A stretch of DNA of 64,000 bases from Spirometra erinaceieuropaei (Eukaryota; Platyhelminthes; Cestoda; Diphyllobothriidea; Diphyllobothriidae). Positions 59,690 to 64,000 of the stretch are shown in pieces. The DNA lies in NCBI GenBank assembly GCA_902702965.1, contig CACRXP010000226.1, positions 580,340 to 644,339 of the forward strand, given 5' to 3'. Position 1 is the stretch's first letter; every line of letters starts with the position of its first letter. Under the pieces are notes generated by a model that searched no databases, had not been told where the DNA came from, and was given only the letters and a program-made list of their open reading frames with translations. The translations under genes and the position numbers were made by a program.

Positions 59690-60475
59690 TTTTAAGCCGA
59701 AAAGATGTGGTCATGTAACCCCACCTAAAGCAAACAAACCTTAGCCAACTATTATGCGGGACCGGTGGTAACAGGGCTTTATACAGATGGGGTCGGATAA
59801 CGCACAGGCGAAGACGTGAAGTAGTTGTATGCAAAGGAAAAACGATTGGGAATGTGCGGTTGTACTTTGAGTGGTTGAGAAATAGTGTCCCTTACCCTAA
59901 ACCTAACCTGCAACCCTACCCCATACCTAACCCCTAACCGCTACCTCGTACCACCCAACTCTGACCCTAACCCCCAACCCTAACTCCTAACCTCAACCCG
60001 AACAGTATCGTGTCCATCAGCTGGGGCTTCATTGCCGCATTTTACATTTGAGTCCTTTATGTAAAATACATCTGTTTCTCCAGTTACCTGATCTTGATAT
60101 CGGTCAAGCCATAGCTCAGATCACTCAAATTATGAAATTTACGGTTGCATACGGTGACACCGGAGAAGAAAATGACGGTCATACCAATGATACCCGCGTC
60201 CCCTCACCTTCGATCGGATGATCTTCATCCCGTAATTAGTTGAAACATCATTAAGCTTTTTTATATATGGTACATTGTCATGTCAAATATTCGTCAAATG
60301 TTGCAGCTTCTTTGTATGAAGTGCGATTATTGCTAAATTGTCTGCATCCAAGCGGTTTTTACTGCACACTCATCAGTCCTGCGGGATTTTGGCCACCTTT
60401 TACGGCAACATTGTTACTTGCAGCATATGGGCCTGGCCCCGCCGAGTGTCTAAATGCTCCGCGCAGAAAAAATAT
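59690..60475. repeat. Gene-free stretch with a third telomere-like tract
   Basis: 59890-60003 is a C-rich degenerate TAACCC-type tract (CCCTAAACCTAACC and similar) without the inverted arms seen at units 1 and 2. Otherwise nothing is recognised. Confidence 0.6.
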
Positions 60476-60479
60476 CCTT

Positions 60480-61090
60480 TTAGGGTAAGGTGATACCATA
60501 CTAACAGAACAGGCACTAGTCAAAGGCCCATTCACGCGTGTTTCGCTGATGTTCTGCCGCTGCATGGCGCAGATGCAAGGGGTTCGGCTCGTCAGTGCTT
60601 CCACCAGCATTCCCCGTGTGTTTTCTGGTAGATACTCTAAATTAAAAATTGTTGCTTTTAAATTTCCTCAGAAATTACCTTAAAAGTTGGAGTAGATCAG
60701 TTTACTCAAGGTCTATAGGCTCAGATCGAGAATTTTATACATGAATATTTGGATCAAAGTGCATCAGCCACAGCGCGCAACCGCGTATTGTTCATTAACT
60801 TCAGACAGGCACTATTAGTATATTCTAGGATAAGGTGATGCCATACTAGGGTACCGATCTACTCTAACTTAGGGCAGCAATTTCTAAATTGGGGTTTCTA
60901 CCGGAAAACACACGGGGAGTACTTGGGGACAGTACCTCTGCTGTTTGTATGACATCGCCTGTCGGCAGTTAATGAATATTACGCGGTTACACACTGTGGC
61001 TGATGGACTTTGGCCTAAATATTCATGTATACAATTCTCGGTCTGAGCCTATAGACCTTGAATAAACTGATCTACTTCAACTTCGTAGAT
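60480..61090. repeat. Family-B repeats in inverted arrangement
   Basis: 60480-60755 is the most complete plus-strand copy. From about 60880 to 61090 comes a deleted inverse copy: AAACACACGGGGAGT mirrors ATTCCCCGTGTGTTTTC, and 61013-61085 mirrors 60685-60755. The start of the copy (AAGGTGATGCCATACTA, 60833) is in direct order, so the second unit is rearranged. Confidence 0.7.
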
Positions 61091-61389
61091 AATTTCCGAG
61101 GAAATTAAACAGCGACAAGACAAAGTATCACCACAGAATATAAGGCCGGCGGGTTTATGCGACGTTTGATCGAATAAGGCCAAAGAACCGTGTCTCCAAC
61201 AGTTCGGCTCTAATGCGTTCGCCACCTCTTCACTGGGCTTGTAATGTCGCTTATTGTGCAGCAAAATCACCAGACATTTCAGTCACGCCGGAAAGCCGGT
61301 CGTTGATTGCGTTTCATTCTGGCCGAACTCGGAAACCGAACTCAGCGTATAGCTGACTACGTTAGTGGTGTATATTTTTCCCATGGGCT

Positions 61390-61507
61390 ATTGATAACCT
61401 TATATATGCAAAAATATTTTATAAAAACATGCAGAAAATTTGTTTTCTCTTGCATGCCTCATAGAAAATTACATCTTCTTTATATATTTTACAAGAAAAA
61501 GTTGTAC

Positions 61508-61550
<43 letters not shown>

Positions 61551-61567
61551 CATACATATATATATAC

Positions 61568-61599
<32 letters not shown>

Positions 61600-62060
61600 T
61601 ATTCTTTATATATTATACAAAACGATGTTGTATCTTTCTGGTTAAATAACGTTTCTGGTTAAATGAACGTTTTAGTCCATGACACAGTCCTTTGTGAGTG
61701 ACTGCTTATTGAAGTCTCTTATGAAATATAAAACACCAAGGTATGCAGTTTGTACTCTGAACAAAAATGCGACCGCAGTTCGAGCTCGAAAGCATTCGGG
61801 AAGTAAAAACTATTTTACAGTCGAAATATGCCATTATATCAAGTACAAAATTAAAAAGGGTAGTCTGCACCAAGACGAATACAAATTAAGTACTGCATAC
61901 ATGCTAGCATCAAAAATTGGTGGGACTAAGCAAACTATAAAAAAGCCATTTTTGCCGAGTTCAGTTTTCTCCGGCGGTCAAAAATAAGTCAATTCAAAAG
62001 CCGTTCATCTGGCGTTTCTGAAATATCTTAAACTAATTTGGAATTATAATCAGTTTTACA
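61390..62060. repeat. Decayed palindromic element carrying an AT microsatellite
   Basis: Family phrases flank a long tract: ACATGCAGAAAATTTG and AAAATTACATCTTC on the left, and ATAAAAATAAGTC-like arm sequence with AAAGCCGTTCATCTGG on the right. Termini are lost. Confidence 0.5.
61508..61600. repeat. (TA)n microsatellite with CATA/TGTA interruptions
   Basis: About 90 bp of alternating TATA with periodic TGTA and CATACATA. Any frames across it are not genes. Confidence 0.95.
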
Positions 62061-62500
62061 ACCGTACTGAAATAATCCTGCCTTAGCACTAAACTAATTT
62101 ACTGCCTTGGGGAAACCGTTTCTCATTCTTTGTAAATCAACCATTCGATAGAAAGTGCTACTCGGTTCCAGGGTGATAAATACAAAATGTGACGTTTAGT
62201 AGTCTGCCTACGTAGTGACAGGCGTCATTAATCGCAAGCATATGTTCAAAACTGCCCTAATTTTAGTAAATACAGCTGGCATTTGAATGGTAACAGACAG
62301 CTAAGGTTTCCGTCACATCACGTTAATCTTAGGGTCAAAGTGTCGACTGACTGGCGCGGGAAATGCGACTTTTTTAATCAGGCGTCCATTCTCAGTCAGA
62401 GGATGATATGAGAGATGTCTAACAGTCCTGAACGCGCACAATTCGGAATTTTGGTATCAGTCCCCATTCGGGCTTTCCGTAACTCGAAAAAGAACATAAA
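62061..62500. other. Gene-free stretch
   Basis: Nothing supported. Confidence 0.5.
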
Positions 62501-62509
62501 GATTGGAAA

Positions 62510-62620
62510 ATCGGGTTTCGTAGGGCTGTGATCCTTGTCCACAAGTGTAGCTGGATGATGACGGCTAGTTAGCCAGAATCAGTCACTATAGTCCCCAGTC
62601 TTCTTTTTCATAATCATATC
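62510..62620 (+). repeat. Worn SINE tail
   Basis: GGATGATGACGGCTAG then CCAGAATCAGTCACTATAG, a diverged version of the tail at 55600-55660. Confidence 0.4.
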
Positions 62621-62780
62621 GGCTTATATAATTGATATTGTCTGCATCGGGACCTTGAAACATCATGCATCACGCTTAAATCTCCTTTAACTAAGGCTCC
62701 AGAATATTCTAGTAAAGTTGCGATTTTCCACAAGAAACTGTCGTGAAGGAGCCTTTCTTCCACGCCTTGCTGACATTATA

Positions 62781-63245
62781 CAGTAGGTGGGCTAACTTAT
62801 GAAATGTCATTAGAAATTCCTATATGCCCTTTCGTTTCGAAAATGTTAATGAAGTAGGGTTGTTAAACTAATCATCTTGCAGCATAATTCAATAATAATT
62901 CAGTTACCTTAGGAGGTTGAATTTCAGAGCAACGTCTTTTCGGCTGCATGCAAAAGCCTCACTCTATGCAAAACGACTACTTATGTAGCAAGCATTTTTT
63001 TCGTGGATTTTCGATGGCCTCAAAAATGCAATCACATTTCATGGAAAGCATGTATAAAAATACAATTTTTTTACTCATTTTGTAAAGAATCACGTTTTTG
63101 TCCAATTTTATACTTGAAGGAAAGATATAACTTGGTTTTCAAAAACGTTTTCGATTCCCGAATAATTTTGAACTCGACCTGCCGTTGTACTTGCATTTAG
63201 GGTTCCCAAACTACAAGCCGTATATTTTCCGCGTACTGAAAAACA
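62781..63245. mobile_element. Palindromic foldback element, one arm only
   Basis: Starts after TA at 62779-62780 with CAGTAGGTGGGCTAAC and runs to about 63245 (CCGCGTACTGAAAAACAG), then stops abruptly near the family centre. Confidence 0.85.
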
Positions 63246-63249
63246 GTCA

Positions 63250-64000
63250 TTAGCATGCTGTAGATGCATGTCAGACTGACTGGGCAGTAGTTCGTGGGAT
63301 ATAGCCGTAATACTCCCTTGTCGACGCGCGCGATATTTGCCCACATTTAAATGCCTCACTGTCAAATTCATTCACGGTTACGTTGGAGTGAGCCGGAAAC
63401 TTGATGAAAGGTGTTGAAACTTTGGCTTACAGTGAAATATATGCTACTGGGTGGTTGTAATTTGCCAAGACTAGTGTCTTCGATAAATACGCTACTGCGG
63501 CGAGGCCACTGTCGTCTTCTGTATTCAACCTATTTAACCGACAAAATAACCCCGCTGAGACAGTTCGACCGTCGCTACCGACGATGTCCACCATGTGCTC
63601 TTCCGAAAGATGAAGCAGACACGTTGACACCCCGCTGCACATCACACAACACTGACCTGGGTCATTAAACAGACTGCATGCCTGACACGCATGACCTATC
63701 CGGTCAAAAGATGTGCTAACTTCCAACAAGACTAGTGGGTGTATGAAGTGGAGGGACATGAAGAAAAGGGTTTATGAGTAAATTCTTACTCGTAGAGTTA
63801 AATAAGATGCCAACTGTCGTTTGGAATAAGCATGTTTTAATCATTTAGGTGTTCTCGCGCATCCAAATTTATTTTGCACGCATCATGTGCTCCGAGGCAT
63901 CCATATGTTTGCCCCAGCAACTCACCATGATATTATTAATGTTTTGGATGAATAGCACTCAGGCGGGATGAGTGTTTTATTGCACTCTAATCTGTTTTGC
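63250..64000. other. Gene-free stretch
   Basis: Two overlapping frames on opposite strands at 63411-63759 show no domain. Nothing else supported. Confidence 0.45.

Noticed and set aside
61307..61649. Frames rich in Tyr and Ile
   Set aside because: They translate a TA microsatellite.

Overview
This window looks like repeat-dense, AT-rich intergenic and intronic DNA from an animal. The mix of families (Penelope-like elements, CR1/jockey-type LINEs, a mariner transposase, tRNA-headed SINEs and degenerate TTAGGG-like tracts) fits a flatworm, possibly a diphyllobothriidean tapeworm. That placement is an inference from family mix and style, not a database match. There is no bacterial gene organisation. 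The only host-type coding signal is a set of single exons for RNA-recognition motifs (RRMs).

Layout. 0.36-1.35 kb: a ~1 kb palindromic transposon copy. 1.9-4.57 kb: a dead LINE on the minus strand, abutting an inverted pair of SINE tails. 6.55-10.36 kb: two phase-compatible RRM exons around a 3.2 kb intron that holds a hairpin Penelope remnant with a hammerhead-like motif. 14.0-15.07 kb: a decayed Penelope element. 20.4-22.5 kb: a nearly intact 5'-truncated Penelope element flanked by a 16-base direct repeat. About 25.07-25.31 kb: a broken copy of the second RRM exon. 29-29.7 kb: an inverted repeat with coding-like arms. 31.5-33.65 kb: an AT-rich decayed LINE. 38.8-39.4 and 48.3-49.0 kb: two composite repeats with a degenerate telomere-like core between inverted arms. 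41.6-42.4 kb: another hairpin Penelope remnant. 45.34-45.62 kb: a third RRM exon. 55-55.75 kb: LINE 3' fragment beside a full tRNA-headed SINE. 57.8-59.67 kb: a mariner transposase pseudogene split by a palindromic element at a duplicated TA.

Two themes tie the window together. First, RRM exons A (6.55 kb), B (10.04 kb), B-like pseudo-exon D (25.07 kb) and A-like exon C (45.34 kb), with partly similar flanking DNA, suggest an old duplication of a two-RRM gene, later filled with transposons. Second, unrelated repeat families (palindromic element, Penelope tails, SINE tails, family-B repeat, telomere-like units, the 29 kb repeat) each occur as inverted pairs, so much of the window would fold into long hairpins if transcribed.

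The palindromic family is the most abundant structure: at least ten recognisable copies plus fragments, about 0.9-1.0 kb, termini close to CAGTAGGTGGGCTAAC, flanked by TA. The copy inside the mariner gene proves it is mobile and shows its exact boundaries. All comparisons were made by eye; similarity is described, not measured.
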